A stretch of 64,000 nucleotides of DNA, taken from the NCBI GenBank assembly GCA_016931855.1, contig JAFGDZ010000052.1, positions 1 through 64,000 on the forward strand, written 5' to 3'. Positions 41,469 to 50,387 of the stretch are shown piece by piece. The stretch is from Bacteroidales bacterium. Its GTDB lineage: Bacteria; Bacteroidota; Bacteroidia; Bacteroidales; Tenuifilaceae. Position 1 is the stretch's first letter, and every line of letters begins with the position of its first letter. The notes below the pieces were generated by a model that was given only the letters and a program-made list of their open reading frames with translations, was not told the DNA's origin and made no database searches. A program made the translations under genes and the position numbers.

Positions 41469-42443
41469 TTACTTTGTTGCGGTATCGCTTGTTTTAACAT
41501 ATTCTACCTCTAATATAATTGGAGTGTAAGGAGTTACCATACTATTCCCATTCTCACCAAAAGCAAAGCTTGAAGGTATTATTGAACGGGCCTTACCTCC
41601 TTTTTTCATGGACTTAACGGTGTAAGATAAACCCTTAATAATAAGAGGAGACCCCACAGTAAACTCCAATGGTTCATATTGGGTAGATGAGCTATAAATA
41701 CCATTTAGTTCAGCCACAGATTTTACTGTTGTGAAGAAACAGTAGCCATTTAGTAAATACGCTGAGTAGTTTACAGAAACAGACTCATTATCTACAGCAA
41801 CTTCTCCCTCTCCCGCCTCTAACTCTACATAATAGATGCCATCAGAGGTAGGGTTAAGGTCAGGATAATTACTGGCAAGATAGTTCGTAATTACTTCTGT
41901 TTCATATGCTGCTGGATCAGGGATTACTCGTTCCATCTTAATATCAAAAAGTAAAGGAGAATAAGCAGGAATACCAGAGGTTGAAACGCCTCCATAAGCC
42001 AATGAATATGGGATAATAAATGAAGCCCGTTCTCCCTCTTTCATTAGCATTAGCCCTTCTTCCATTCCTGGAATCAACCTTCTAGTAGGATAATTGGGAC
42101 TCAAAAGAGGCGTATAAAGCGGCGCATAGTTGCGTCCTTTATAATACATCTCATATAACACTGCAGTATCCTTATAATTTGTGTCAAATATTTTGCCATT
42201 TAGCAACCGCCCAACGTAGGAGAATAACACAAAATTACCATTAATAGGCTTACCTCCAATCCCACTCTCTAACTTAGAATAATATATACCACTAGGCTGT
42301 TTTTCATACTGTAAAGGAGAAATCTTTAAGTACGCTTCAATACGAATACGCTCATCCTCTGCATGATTATCATCAAGATCAAGGCATGAGCTAAAAAAAA
42401 CGCCAAAAGTAAATAGAACAGGCAACAACAACCATCTTTTCAT
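41469..42443 (-). CDS. Tandem FKBP-type prolyl isomerase lipoprotein
   Basis: A 324-residue lipoprotein (signal with lipobox VFFSSCLD, Cys 20). Two FKBP-type domains follow: about 60-165 with VLFSYVGRLLNGKIFDTN, LIPGMEEGLMLMKEGERASFIIPYSLAYGG, and about 195-315 with VNYSAYLLNGY, KGLSYTVKSMKKGGKARSIIPSSFAFG. The first domain is the better preserved. FKBPs isomerise Xaa-Pro bonds and help folding of periplasmic or outer-membrane proteins. It is the fourth and last FKBP gene in a row behind nrnA. Confidence 0.87.
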   Translation of the reverse strand: MKRWLLLPVLFTFGVFFSSCLDLDDNHAEDERIRIEAYLKISPLQYEKQPSGIYYSKLESGIGGKPINGNFVLFSYVGRLLNGKIFDTNYKDTAVLYEMYYKGRNYAPLYTPLLSPNYPTRRLIPGMEEGLMLMKEGERASFIIPYSLAYGGVSTSGIPAYSPLLFDIKMERVIPDPAAYETEVITNYLASNYPDLNPTSDGIYYVELEAGEGEVAVDNESVSVNYSAYLLNGYCFFTTVKSVAELNGIYSSSTQYEPLEFTVGSPLIIKGLSYTVKSMKKGGKARSIIPSSFAFGENGNSMVTPYTPIILEVEYVKTSDTATK

Positions 42444-42513
42444 ACGTTACATATTTAATTAGATTAAACACTAAGCTAACATTTCACTAGTAGCGCAACA
42501 ATCTCACTGCAAA

Positions 42514-43449
42514 CTACTTTTTTATCTTCTTCTGAAATTTAATTCCACATAAAATAGGCTCGTAAGGTGCAACAATATTTGTGCCAGTAACGCCATAAGC
42601 TAAAGGTGATGGAGCTAAAACTGAAACCTCAGCTCCTTCTTTAATTAAGGGGACAGCAAGCCTTACAGCTAATGGTAAACGTTTGTCAGAAAGAATTAGA
42701 GTATCAGAGTAAGAACGAGCCACCTCGGCTCCATCTAGCGTTGTAACAAGGTAGGATCCAATAATTGTATCCGTTTTGGCAGGGCTTACACCTGCACCTT
42801 GAATAATGTGTTTCATATAGAAACCATCTGTTTGTAGGGTAAACCCCTCATTAGCTGCAACAAAATTGGCTACAACAGCCCTTTCCTTTGCTATAGATGG
42901 GTTCTTGGTATAAATCACATGAATATCGTAAATAAGAGAAGTCCAAGGCTGCAACGGCCCTGTAGCGTTATCGCCAAAACCATAGGCCGATGGGAATAAA
43001 ATGCTACCATCCTGCCCCTCTCTAGCCATAAACAGGCCACGCTCCAATCCTTCAATTAGCGTCTTGCTTCCAGCAACCCATACAGTAGAATCAAAAGTAA
43101 AATTAACTGTATCAAGATTAGCTCTATAAGCTTCCTTTCTTATGTTTGTGGCAAACACTAAACCACTAAGGTTATAGGCCTTATACCAAAAGGCTACGGT
43201 ATCTCCAGCAGCAACTTGGTAACCATACTTTTTTGTGCGAATGGCATGAAAAATGCCCTGCTCCTCGCTATACTCCCATTTTTTGGTCTCAATATACTTC
43301 TGTATTGCAGCCTCCTCTTTAAACTGCTTCTCGTCTTCCAAAGACTTCTGGCACGATGTAAATACCAACAACGATATAATTATCAACGCAGTACCTGTTC
43401 TCAAGCCTTTTAGACCTAAGCTATAAATAGTTGTATCCCCAAAAATCAT
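42514..43449 (-). CDS. Diverged tandem FKBP-type lipoprotein
   Basis: A 311-residue lipoprotein. The N-terminus has an unusually long positive stretch before the hydrophobic core, ending LLVFTSCQK (Cys 33). Two FKBP-like domains: about 70-180 with VAFWYKAYNLSGLVF, LIEGLERGLFMAREGQDGSILFPSAYGFG, and about 205-308, more degraded, with PLAYGVTGTNIVAPYEPILCGI. Catalytic aromatic residues are changed, so it may be a binding module more than an enzyme. Its start overlaps the stop of the previous FKBP gene by four bases (ATGA), which shows translational coupling. Confidence 0.82.
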   Translation of the reverse strand: MIFGDTTIYSLGLKGLRTGTALIIISLLVFTSCQKSLEDEKQFKEEAAIQKYIETKKWEYSEEQGIFHAIRTKKYGYQVAAGDTVAFWYKAYNLSGLVFATNIRKEAYRANLDTVNFTFDSTVWVAGSKTLIEGLERGLFMAREGQDGSILFPSAYGFGDNATGPLQPWTSLIYDIHVIYTKNPSIAKERAVVANFVAANEGFTLQTDGFYMKHIIQGAGVSPAKTDTIIGSYLVTTLDGAEVARSYSDTLILSDKRLPLAVRLAVPLIKEGAEVSVLAPSPLAYGVTGTNIVAPYEPILCGIKFQKKIKK

Positions 43450-44336
43450 TTTTTCCCTGATTTAACTTCAACAAGCTCAACTTCAAAAATAACGGACGTA
43501 AATGGGGGTACTATACCTGTAGAACTCCCTCCTTGTCCAAAAGCGATATCGGAAGGTAGAATAAACAAAGCCCTTTCACCCTCACTCATTAACCCAATGG
43601 CCTCTTCCAGTCCGTCAATAACCTGCCATTTCTGTCCGTAAACAAACTGGAAGGCTTCGCTTCGCTTTTTGGTTGAGTCAAAGTATTTACCATTAAGAAA
43701 ACGCCCCTCGTAGTGAACTGTAACGGTATCGCCAACGTGAACGGCTTGGCCATTACCCTTATTCAATGAGATGTAAAACAACCCAGAACCTGTTGCTGGT
43801 GAAATTTCCAAGTGTTCGTCTTGCAGGTACTGACGAAGGATTACCTTTTCGTACTCACCAAAGTCTTCAATCCAGGTTAAAAATGCCTCCTTCTCTTGTT
43901 GATACTGCTTCTCCGTTTGCACTTCGAGCATTCTAATATCAACACGTAAAAAAGCATTAGGCTCTATAAACGTGGGGATAGAGGCTTCTAGCGTTTTTAA
44001 GAAGAAGCTATTAGCATTAATGTAGAACGATGCGCTATCGCCCTGTGCAAGCATGGCAAAGCACTCATCTATTGAGCCCTCAAAGTGGGGCTCTGTTAGC
44101 TGAAATTTTCTAACGCCAGAAAAGAATAATGAGTCGGCTTCTGTTCTATAGGATATTTGAACAGTAATGTAATCGGTAGGAGTTGCCCGTGTTGTTCCAT
44201 CTCCAAGGGCTATTAACTTGTAGTGTACGCCCGTAGGGGTTACCGAAAATTCTGGAAACCTTGAGGACTTTGTTCCGCAACTAACTAAAAATAAAAGCCC
44301 AACGGATAACAGGCCTAAGGCCTTATTCATAAGCAA
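43446..44336 (-). CDS. FKBP-type prolyl isomerase lipoprotein
   Basis: A 296-residue lipoprotein. Start at MLM or the second Met (44330, MNKALGLLSVGLLFLVSCG). An N-terminal diverged domain (about 30-130) precedes a well-preserved FKBP domain at the C-terminus (about 195-292): VTVHYEGRFLNGKYFDST, VIDGLEEAIGLMSEGERALFILPSDIAFGQGG and TSVIFEVELVEV. The active-site residues of FKBP are mainly present. Overlaps the next gene by four bases. Confidence 0.87.
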   Translation of the reverse strand: MLMNKALGLLSVGLLFLVSCGTKSSRFPEFSVTPTGVHYKLIALGDGTTRATPTDYITVQISYRTEADSLFFSGVRKFQLTEPHFEGSIDECFAMLAQGDSASFYINANSFFLKTLEASIPTFIEPNAFLRVDIRMLEVQTEKQYQQEKEAFLTWIEDFGEYEKVILRQYLQDEHLEISPATGSGLFYISLNKGNGQAVHVGDTVTVHYEGRFLNGKYFDSTKKRSEAFQFVYGQKWQVIDGLEEAIGLMSEGERALFILPSDIAFGQGGSSTGIVPPFTSVIFEVELVEVKSGKK

Positions 44337-44435
44337 TGTGTTTTTCCAAGTTTGGTAAATATAGCAAAAATCTAATTGTGCATATTGTAATAGGCATTTT
44401 AGTTTAACATAAACCTAATACTGGAGCTCAATTGT

Positions 44436-44972
44436 CTAATGTAAACTTAGCAGCTCAACATCGTACACAAGTATTGCTCTAGGGGGGATTTTGCTGCCAT
44501 CGCCAACTAAACCGTGTGCCAAATGGGGTGGTAGAATGAACTTTGCCTTTTGTCCAACCCTCATTAGCAGGACTCCCTGCTCCAAGCCAGATACAACTCC
44601 GCCCTGCCCAACAAGAAATTGCTCCTGCACGGGAGTGGTTTCGCCATAACAAATGGATCCATCAAGTAAGCTTACTTTATACGATATGGTTGCAAGCTGC
44701 CCCTTCTCTGCAATTGCCCCTAGTGCATCACCATAAATAATATAGTACAAACCCGCTCCATTTTGAGCCACAAGGGAGTCTAAAGCGTACCGCTTAAGGT
44801 AAGCCTCTATTTGCTCCTTGTCGTTTTTTACTAGCTCCTTGTTTATTCCCTCTAGCTGCTCCTTTGCTTGGGAAAGGCTAACCGGAGGCTGCTTTTTGCC
44901 AGAACCATTGCAGCACCAAAAGCCAATAGCTACAATAAGTAGTAGCAGTGAGAAGTTACTTAGCTTTCTCAT
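44436..44972 (-). CDS. Single-domain FKBP-type lipoprotein
   Basis: A 178-residue lipoprotein (signal ending AIGFWCCNG). After a coiled linker (about 30-70), an FKBP domain (about 80-176): ATISYKVSLLDGSICY, VVSGLEQGVLLMRVGQKAKFILPPHLAHG and ILVYDVELLSL. The order next to nrnA is that of gldI-type gliding or export-associated FKBPs in the phylum, but I cannot assign gliding function. Its start overlaps the nrnA stop by four bases. Confidence 0.86.
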   Translation of the reverse strand: MRKLSNFSLLLLIVAIGFWCCNGSGKKQPPVSLSQAKEQLEGINKELVKNDKEQIEAYLKRYALDSLVAQNGAGLYYIIYGDALGAIAEKGQLATISYKVSLLDGSICYGETTPVQEQFLVGQGGVVSGLEQGVLLMRVGQKAKFILPPHLAHGLVGDGSKIPPRAILVYDVELLSLH

Positions 44973-45997
44973 TCCGATAAAAGTTCGTTCTTATACTTTT
45001 CAATAATGTTGGTAAAAAGGGCCTCGGTTTCGGCAAGCGTGGCAAACGATTTTCCGCCTGCTGCATTTGTATGCCCACCCCCATTAAAAAACTCCTTCGA
45101 TACCTTATTAACAGGGAAGCTACCCCTTGAGCGTAGCGAAACCTTTATTAGCCCTTCGTTCTCAATAAAAAGGGCAGAAAAAACTACGCCTTTTACTGAT
45201 AATGGTAGATTAACAAACCCTTCGGTATCGCCCATTTTATGGGAGAATCGGGTTAGCTCATCCTTTGTTAAGGCGATATAAGCAGCGTTGTACTCGGGAA
45301 AAACCTTCATCTTTTCAGCCAAAGAGAAACCGTACAGCCTCATACGCTCAACCGAGAAGTTATTGTAAACGGCGCTTTGCACATTATCAACCTTTACCCC
45401 TTTGCCCACAAGTTTACCAGCAACCTCAAAGGTTCTCCCCCTGTTGCACGCATAGCTAAAGGAGCCAGTATCGGTCATAATACCGGTATATAAGCAAATA
45501 GCGGCACTAGTATCAACAGCACCCTCATCCCACAGTGAGGTGAATACCTCAAAAACCAGCTCGGCGGTAGAGCTAACCTCTGTTTCCGAAAATTGAATGC
45601 CAAACGCACTTTCGGGGAATGGATGATGGTCTATAAGCACCTTGGTGCCAGTAGAGCTAGCCAGCACATCGGCCATTTTCTCGGTTCGGTTGTAGGCATT
45701 AAAATCGAGGCAAAAAACAATATCCGCCTTTAGCACTAACTCATTAACCAGCTCTGCTTGATGGGAAAACTTTACGATACTATCGGTTCCGGGAATCCAT
45801 CCTAAAGAATCGGGGAAGGAGTTGGTTGTAACAACCACCGGACTATACCCCTTATTTTTAAGTATATGGTACAAGCCTAAAGCAGACCCTAAGGCATCGC
45901 CATCGGGATTATGGTGGGTTGTAATTACCACTTGTTCTGCTGTTTGCAATAAATTCCTTAGTTTCTCAATATTCTCTGCTGATAACGTCTTAAGCAT
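44969..45997 (-). CDS. nrnA: DHH-family bifunctional oligoribonuclease / pAp phosphatase
   Basis: A 342-residue DHH-DHHA1 phosphoesterase that degrades short RNA oligonucleotides and 3'-phosphoadenosine 5'-phosphate. DHH-domain motifs: ITTHHNPDGDALGSALG (about 25-41), LDFNAYNR and LIDHHPFPES (about 122-131). The C-terminal DHHA1 domain ends in NGGGHTNAAGGKSF (about 308-321). All metal-binding residues are present. First gene of a five-gene unit with the four FKBP lipoprotein genes. Confidence 0.93.
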   Translation of the reverse strand: MLKTLSAENIEKLRNLLQTAEQVVITTHHNPDGDALGSALGLYHILKNKGYSPVVVTTNSFPDSLGWIPGTDSIVKFSHQAELVNELVLKADIVFCLDFNAYNRTEKMADVLASSTGTKVLIDHHPFPESAFGIQFSETEVSSTAELVFEVFTSLWDEGAVDTSAAICLYTGIMTDTGSFSYACNRGRTFEVAGKLVGKGVKVDNVQSAVYNNFSVERMRLYGFSLAEKMKVFPEYNAAYIALTKDELTRFSHKMGDTEGFVNLPLSVKGVVFSALFIENEGLIKVSLRSRGSFPVNKVSKEFFNGGGHTNAAGGKSFATLAETEALFTNIIEKYKNELLSE

Positions 45998-46016
45998 GCT
46001 TATTCATTTAAAAAAT

Positions 46017-46024
46017 CAAAGATA
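46017..46024 (-). promoter_or_regulatory. Probable -7 element of nrnA-FKBP unit
   Basis: TATCTTTG on the minus strand, 20 bases ahead of the nrnA start. Confidence 0.5.
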
Positions 46025-46083
46025 GAACAAAAAGATTTGGGCATCTAACCCTTTTGTGCCAATTTTGGGTAAAATACCCAACC

Positions 46084-46503
46084 ATGGAAACACAAAGAAC
46101 ATTCACAATTCTAAAACCCGATGCGGTTAAAAACCAATCGATAGGCGCAATTATTGGAAAAATTCACGAAGCGGGCTTTTCCATTAGAGCCATGAAGATG
46201 ACACGGATATCCATTGAAGAAGCCGAGAACTTTTACTCTATGCATACTGGGAAGGAGTTTTTTGAACGCCTAACCCAATTTATGGCCTCTGGCCCAATTG
46301 TGGTTATGGTTTTGGAGAAGTCTAATGCCATTGAGGATTACCGCAAGCTGCTTGGCCCAACCGATTCTACAAAAGCGCCAAAAGGAACAATTCGTGGTGA
46401 TTTTGGTACTACAACTACCCAAAATGCTGCGCATGGAGCCGACTCTGTAGAGAACGCCAAGCACGAATGGGCTTTCTTTTTTAGTGAGCGGGAGCTATTC
46501 TAG
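46084..46503 (+). CDS. ndk: Nucleoside diphosphate kinase
   Basis: Transfers the gamma-phosphate of ATP to nucleoside diphosphates. 139 residues from ATG at 46084 (METQRTFTILKPDAVKNQ); an in-frame ATG 10 codons upstream would add residues not found in the family. Contains the phosphate-binding stretch RGDFGTTTTQNAAHGADS, with the phospho-acceptor His of NAAHGADS near residue 115, then HEWAFFF. Complete. Confidence 0.96.
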   Translation: METQRTFTILKPDAVKNQSIGAIIGKIHEAGFSIRAMKMTRISIEEAENFYSMHTGKEFFERLTQFMASGPIVVMVLEKSNAIEDYRKLLGPTDSTKAPKGTIRGDFGTTTTQNAAHGADSVENAKHEWAFFFSERELF

Positions 46504-46527
46504 CAACTAGCCTTACATAAAAACCAG

Positions 46528-46824
46528 CTAGGTAAGTACCAATTTAACAATTACATCGGCGCCAAGGTGGGTGTTTAAGGCCTTCATAACCTTATCGGCC
46601 GACAGGGATAGCTCTTTGCGCAAAACCGAAGAGGTTAGGCTAATTGTTAGCACGCCCTCGGCAAACCTAATTTCCCGAGTAAGCTCACCTATCTGAGGGC
46701 CAAACATACTATGCCAAGCTTCAGCTATTCGGCGCTCCAGAAACTTGTCGTCGAGCTTGTGCTCCTTAATAAACTCCTTAATGGCATCGCCAATGGAAAC
46801 CACGCTATTCTTCCTTACTGCCAT
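46528..46824 (-). CDS. DUF721 protein
   Basis: A 98-residue DciA/DUF721-type protein with the family start AVRKNSVVSIGDAIKEF and the WHSMFGPQIGELTREIRFAEGVLTI block. In many bacteria such proteins are DNA-replication helicase-loading factors (DciA); here it overlaps the end of recF by 20 bases, so co-transcription is certain in practice. The partner is likely DNA replication or repair. Confidence 0.85.
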   Translation of the reverse strand: MAVRKNSVVSIGDAIKEFIKEHKLDDKFLERRIAEAWHSMFGPQIGELTREIRFAEGVLTISLTSSVLRKELSLSADKVMKALNTHLGADVIVKLVLT

Positions 46825-47938
46825 CTTGTTGTGCTATTTCGGTTACATTTCCATGTTTAACCTCGAAAAGGGTATAGCCAGCATCAAGCTTTTCGAGGAT
46901 TGAATCGAGCCGGTGCTTATTTGTATCGGTAATAAAGACTTGACCAAAGCCATTGCCGCCATCGGAAAGCATACGAATAAATTGCTCAACCCGATCCATA
47001 TCAAGTTTATCAAAAATATCGTCGAGTAGAAGCACTGGCTTATAGCCAGAAATCTCCTCTAAAAAATCGAACTGCGCAACCTTAAGCGCAATTAAATATG
47101 TTTTTTGCTGCCCCTGCGAGCCCTCTTTTTTAATAGGGTTACCATTTAATAGTAGCACAAGGTCGTCCTTATGTATGCCCACAGAGGTAAACTCAATGGC
47201 TCTATCCTTAGGAAATGCGGCTTGTAGCTGCTCCAGAAAGCGGCCGTCGGCAAGTTGCGATTTGTACTCAAGGCTAACATTCTCATCGCTTCCGGCAATT
47301 TGCGAGTACACCTTTTGGAAAACGGGAATGAGCTTACTAATAAACTCCAGCCGCGTTTTGTAGATAGCGGTACCTAAAGCATCCAGCTGCTGGTTAAATA
47401 CATCAATAATATCAACCCCTGAAGAGTTAAAGCGCAAGTCCTTAAGCAGCTTGTTGCGCTGCGCAAGTACACGGTTGTACTTTATTACCTGATCGAGGTA
47501 CGATTTGTCGAACTGAGAGATTACCCCATTTAGGAACTTCCGGCGCTCCTCGCTTCCATCAAGAATTAGCGACGAATCGGCAGGGGAAACCATTACCGTA
47601 GGCACAAGCCCAACATGATCGGCCAACCGCGGGTACTCCTTCCCATTGCGCTTAACTACCTTACCCTCATTCCGTTTAACAGCGAGGTAAATATTCTCCT
47701 CGGCATTACTCCTGTAGAATATTCCCTGAACAACAAAAAACTCCTCGCCATGCCTCACATTCTGGCTATCGATTGCATTAAATGCACTTTTGCATAGCGA
47801 TAAGTAATGAATGGCATCAAGCAAATTAGTTTTACCCTGCCCATTGTTGCCCACAAAGCAATTAATGCGATGAGTAAAGTTGATATCGGCCTGAGTATAA
47901 GACTTAAAGTTTATAAGAGATAACCGTTTAAGAAACAT
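46805..47938 (-). CDS. recF: DNA replication and repair protein RecF
   Basis: An ABC-type ATPase of the SMC fold that binds single-strand gaps and loads RecA with RecOR. The 377-residue protein begins MFLKRLSLINFKSYTQADI, Walker A GNNGQGKTNLLDAI (about 29-42), the ABC signature region EGSQGQQKTYLIALKVAQ (about 270-287) and Walker B PVLLLDDIFDKLD (about 298-310). Complete. Confidence 0.96.
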   Translation of the reverse strand: MFLKRLSLINFKSYTQADINFTHRINCFVGNNGQGKTNLLDAIHYLSLCKSAFNAIDSQNVRHGEEFFVVQGIFYRSNAEENIYLAVKRNEGKVVKRNGKEYPRLADHVGLVPTVMVSPADSSLILDGSEERRKFLNGVISQFDKSYLDQVIKYNRVLAQRNKLLKDLRFNSSGVDIIDVFNQQLDALGTAIYKTRLEFISKLIPVFQKVYSQIAGSDENVSLEYKSQLADGRFLEQLQAAFPKDRAIEFTSVGIHKDDLVLLLNGNPIKKEGSQGQQKTYLIALKVAQFDFLEEISGYKPVLLLDDIFDKLDMDRVEQFIRMLSDGGNGFGQVFITDTNKHRLDSILEKLDAGYTLFEVKHGNVTEIAQQDGSKEE

Positions 47939-47965
47939 CTATTTGGGATTGATATGCACAAGAGG

Positions 47966-47997
47966 CAAAAGTACTCAACAAAACGGAGCATAACAAC
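47966..47997 (-). promoter_or_regulatory. Probable promoter of recF-DUF721
   Basis: On the minus strand TTG (47997-47995), spacer of 21 bases, TACTTTTG (47973-47966). Confidence 0.5.
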
Positions 47998-48043
47998 ACG
48001 GGAAAATAATAGTGTAAAAATTTCCATATAATTGAAAAACCAT

Positions 48044-48051
48044 TACTTTTG
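48044..48051 (+). promoter_or_regulatory. Probable -7 element of the TPR gene
   Basis: TACTTTTG, 34 bases ahead of the ATG at 48086. Its position supports the shorter start for the TPR gene. Confidence 0.5.
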
Positions 48052-48085
48052 CGTCAGCTTAAAAGAAAACGTAACAAGTACTAGT

Positions 48086-48772
48086 ATGGCAAAAGAAAAC
48101 AAGGTTGCTTCAGAGAACAGCGTTGAAGCTCTGGAGAATGCACTAACCAGAACAGAACAGTATATTGAAAGTAATCAGAAAAGCCTTACCATTATTGTAA
48201 TTGCAATTATTGTAATAATTGGTGCTTACTTAGGTTACAAAAAACTTTACCTTGCTCCCATGGAAAGTAAGGCTCAAGAGCAGGTATTTTCTGCTGAGCG
48301 CTACTTTGAGCAGGATTCATTTAAACTAGCCCTTAACGGTGATGGTAATAACCTTGGCTTTTTGAGCATCATAGATAACTATGGGCCAACCAAAGTTGCA
48401 AACCTTTCACACTACTACGCTGGTATTTCTTACAGAGAGCTAGGCCAGTTTGAGGAGGCAATTAAGCATCTTAAAAAGTTTGACGCAAGCGACAAGGTGA
48501 TTCGTCCTATAGCCCTTGGTGCCATTGGCGATTGCTACGTAGAGCTTGAGAAGTACGCCGATGGCGCTAGCTTCTACAAAAAGGCGGCAGCATACGATGA
48601 CAACAGCTTTACTGCACCAATCTACCTACTTAAAGCAGGTGTGGTTTACGAAAAGCAAGGCAAGTACAGCGATGCCATTAAAATGTACGAAACAATTAAG
48701 AAAGAGTACCCACAAAGCACAGAGGCTAGGGATATTGAGAAGTACATTGAACGCGCTAAGCAAGTAAAGTAA
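48086..48772 (+). CDS. Membrane-anchored TPR protein
   Basis: A 228-residue protein from ATG 48086 ([11 protein letters not shown]); the frame reaches back to 48032 but a promoter -7 element lies inside that stretch. One membrane segment at about 37-55 ([19 protein letters not shown]) puts the rest in the periplasm, and tetratricopeptide repeats follow (about 105-225: [69 protein letters not shown]). The layout is like YfgM-type ancillary proteins of the translocon. Monocistronic with a terminator. Confidence 0.88.
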   Translation: MAKENKVASENSVEALENALTRTEQYIESNQKSLTIIVIAIIVIIGAYLGYKKLYLAPMESKAQEQVFSAERYFEQDSFKLALNGDGNNLGFLSIIDNYGPTKVANLSHYYAGISYRELGQFEEAIKHLKKFDASDKVIRPIALGAIGDCYVELEKYADGASFYKKAAAYDDNSFTAPIYLLKAGVVYEKQGKYSDAIKMYETIKKEYPQSTEARDIEKYIERAKQVK

Positions 48773-48791
48773 CACTACTATAGTAATATGT

Positions 48792-48821
48792 AAAAAAGTC
48801 AGCCCAAGGGTTGACTTTTTT
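48792..48821 (+). terminator. Terminator after the TPR gene
   Basis: AAAAAGTCA paired with TGACTTTTT around GCCCAAGGGT, 20 bases past the stop codon. Confidence 0.85.
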
Positions 48822-48941
48822 GCGTTATACCCAATTGCCAGCAACAAGGGACTTGATTATTGCCGTTCATATTACGTTTTTTTATTCCAGCTAGGGCACA
48901 TACCCTTTTTAGCCTTATCTTTACCCCAAAATACGATTACT

Positions 48942-49445
48942 ATGGCTACAACTTTAAAAAACCTATCAAGCTATAATCCAAACGAGATTACATCGGCCAA
49001 GAAGATGAAGTTTGGAATAGTAGTTTCGGACTGGAATGCAGAGGTAACCCACGCCCTACTAAAAGGAGCCCTTGAAACCTTGATTAGCCACGGGGCTAAG
49101 GAGGAAAATATTTTGGTAAAACACGTGCCAGGGAGCTTTGAGCTAACACTTGGTGCGCAATTCATGGCAGAGTATGGCGATTTGGATGGTGTAATATGCC
49201 TTGGCTGCGTGATACAAGGAGAAACCCGCCATTTCGATTTTATATGCCAAGGCGTAACTCATGGCATTACAGAGCTGAATATGAATTATAATATTCCTTT
49301 TGTTTTTGGATTATTAACAACTAATAATCAGGAACAAGCGCTAGATAGAGCAGGCGGAAAGCACGGAAACAAAGGAGTTGAGGCCGCAGTTACGGCAATT
49401 AAAATGGCCGCTTTACAAAAAGAAATGGAAGAGCTAGAAGATTAG
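48942..49445 (+). CDS. ribH: 6,7-dimethyl-8-ribityllumazine synthase
   Basis: Penultimate enzyme of riboflavin synthesis, condensing ArP and DHBP. 167 residues, with [20 protein letters not shown] (about 29-48), [16 protein letters not shown] (about 66-81), [22 protein letters not shown] (about 90-111), and [19 protein letters not shown] (about 122-140). The His that assists catalysis is present in TRHFDF. Alone, with a terminator downstream. Confidence 0.96.
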   Translation: MATTLKNLSSYNPNEITSAKKMKFGIVVSDWNAEVTHALLKGALETLISHGAKEENILVKHVPGSFELTLGAQFMAEYGDLDGVICLGCVIQGETRHFDFICQGVTHGITELNMNYNIPFVFGLLTTNNQEQALDRAGGKHGNKGVEAAVTAIKMAALQKEMEELED

Positions 49446-49479
49446 CATTTGACTTCCAACATCTTACCAAAACCCCAAT

Positions 49480-49507
49480 AAAAAATGGCCTTTTAGGCCA
49501 TTTTTTA
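49480..49507 (+). terminator. Terminator after ribH
   Basis: AAAAAATGGCC / GGCCATTTTTT with a 5-base loop. Confidence 0.88.
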
Positions 49508-49519
49508 TTGCCCAAAAAC

Positions 49520-49549
49520 TTGTGTAGTTTCATTAAATAGTTACTTTTG
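49520..49549 (+). promoter_or_regulatory. Promoter of the tRNA cluster
   Basis: TTG (49520-49522), 19-base spacer and TACTTTTG (49542-49549), an exact -7 match, 36 bases ahead of tRNA-Tyr. Confidence 0.65.
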
Positions 49550-49584
49550 CATCGCCTTTGAAAAACAAGCGCTCTTTAAAAAAC

Positions 49585-49667
49585 GGGGAGATACCAAAGT
49601 GGCCAACTGGGGCAGACTGTAAATCTGCTGGCGTACGCCTTCGTAGGTTCGAATCCTGCTCTCCCCA
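49585..49667 (+). tRNA. tRNA-Tyr (anticodon GTA)
   Basis: 83 nt class II tRNA. The acceptor stem GGGGAGA pairs with TCTCCCC, the anticodon loop CTGTAAA is held by GCAGA/TCTGC, a long variable arm follows, and the T-loop GGTTCGAATCC is canonical. CCA is not encoded. Confidence 0.95.
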
Positions 49668-49686
49668 CTTTAAAAAACCGACAATT

Positions 49687-49759
49687 GCGGGAGTAGCTCA
49701 GTCGGTAGAGCATCAGCCTTCCAAGCTGAGGGTCGCGGGTTCGAGTCTCGTCTCCCGCT
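49687..49759 (+). tRNA. tRNA-Gly (anticodon TCC)
   Basis: 73 nt. Acceptor GCGGGAG / CTCCCGC, anticodon stem TCAGC / GCTGA around loop CTTCCAA, T-loop GGTTCGAGTCT. Lies 19 bases after tRNA-Tyr. Confidence 0.95.
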
Positions 49760-49768
49760 CGCAATGTT

Positions 49769-49840
<72 letters not shown>

Positions 49841-49850
49841 CAAAAAATAA

Positions 49851-49874
49851 AGCCACCTTTTAGGTGGCTTTTCT
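49851..49874 (+). terminator. Terminator of the tRNA cluster
   Basis: AGCCACCT / AGGTGGCT with a three-base loop, then TTTCTG. The preceding A run makes it usable from the other side too for the AlaX gene. Confidence 0.82.
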
Positions 49875-49896
49875 GTTTTAATAAAACTGAAATTCC

Positions 49897-50334
49897 TTAC
49901 TCCAGCTTAAATCGTAAGCGCAGAACTCCCTCGCTATAATCATGTGATATGATTTTAAAACCCCCAATCTCCCCTGAGTTGCTAACATGTGGGCCAATAC
50001 ATGCACAAGCATCATAGCTGCCCACATGAACAATTCTAATTTGCTCTGGCGCATCGGCTGGTAGCTTTGATAGATCTACAAAAGCACTTGCCTCCTGCTT
50101 GGCAACAAACGATTCTGTAATACCAACTCCACTTTTTATAACTTCGTTCACCGCATCCTCAACCGCTTTAATATCGGCCGCGGTAGGCTGTACTGGGATT
50201 CGGTAATCGCACTTAGACTTTTTGCGCTCTATATGGGCGCTAAACGACCGCGAACATCCAAATTTCCTAACCATGGTTTGGTTTAGAATATGCTCAGCGG
50301 TATGCATCCGGGGGTCGTAATTCTTCTCGCTCAT
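49897..50334 (-). CDS. AlaX-like alanyl-tRNA editing protein
   Basis: A 145-residue free-standing domain related to the editing domain of alanyl-tRNA synthetase, which hydrolyses Ser- or Gly-mischarged tRNA-Ala. The zinc motifs are visible: HTAEHIL (about 11-17, HxxxH) and CIGPHVSNSGEIG (about 110-122, CxxxH). Shorter than the usual AlaX-S or AlaX-M. It sits behind a tRNA cluster, on the opposite strand. Confidence 0.85.
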   Translation of the reverse strand: MSEKNYDPRMHTAEHILNQTMVRKFGCSRSFSAHIERKKSKCDYRIPVQPTAADIKAVEDAVNEVIKSGVGITESFVAKQEASAFVDLSKLPADAPEQIRIVHVGSYDACACIGPHVSNSGEIGGFKIISHDYSEGVLRLRFKLE

Positions 50335-50387
50335 TCCTGTTTTTGCCCCAAAGATAACCTTTAGGGCAAAAACTAAAAACGAAATGG

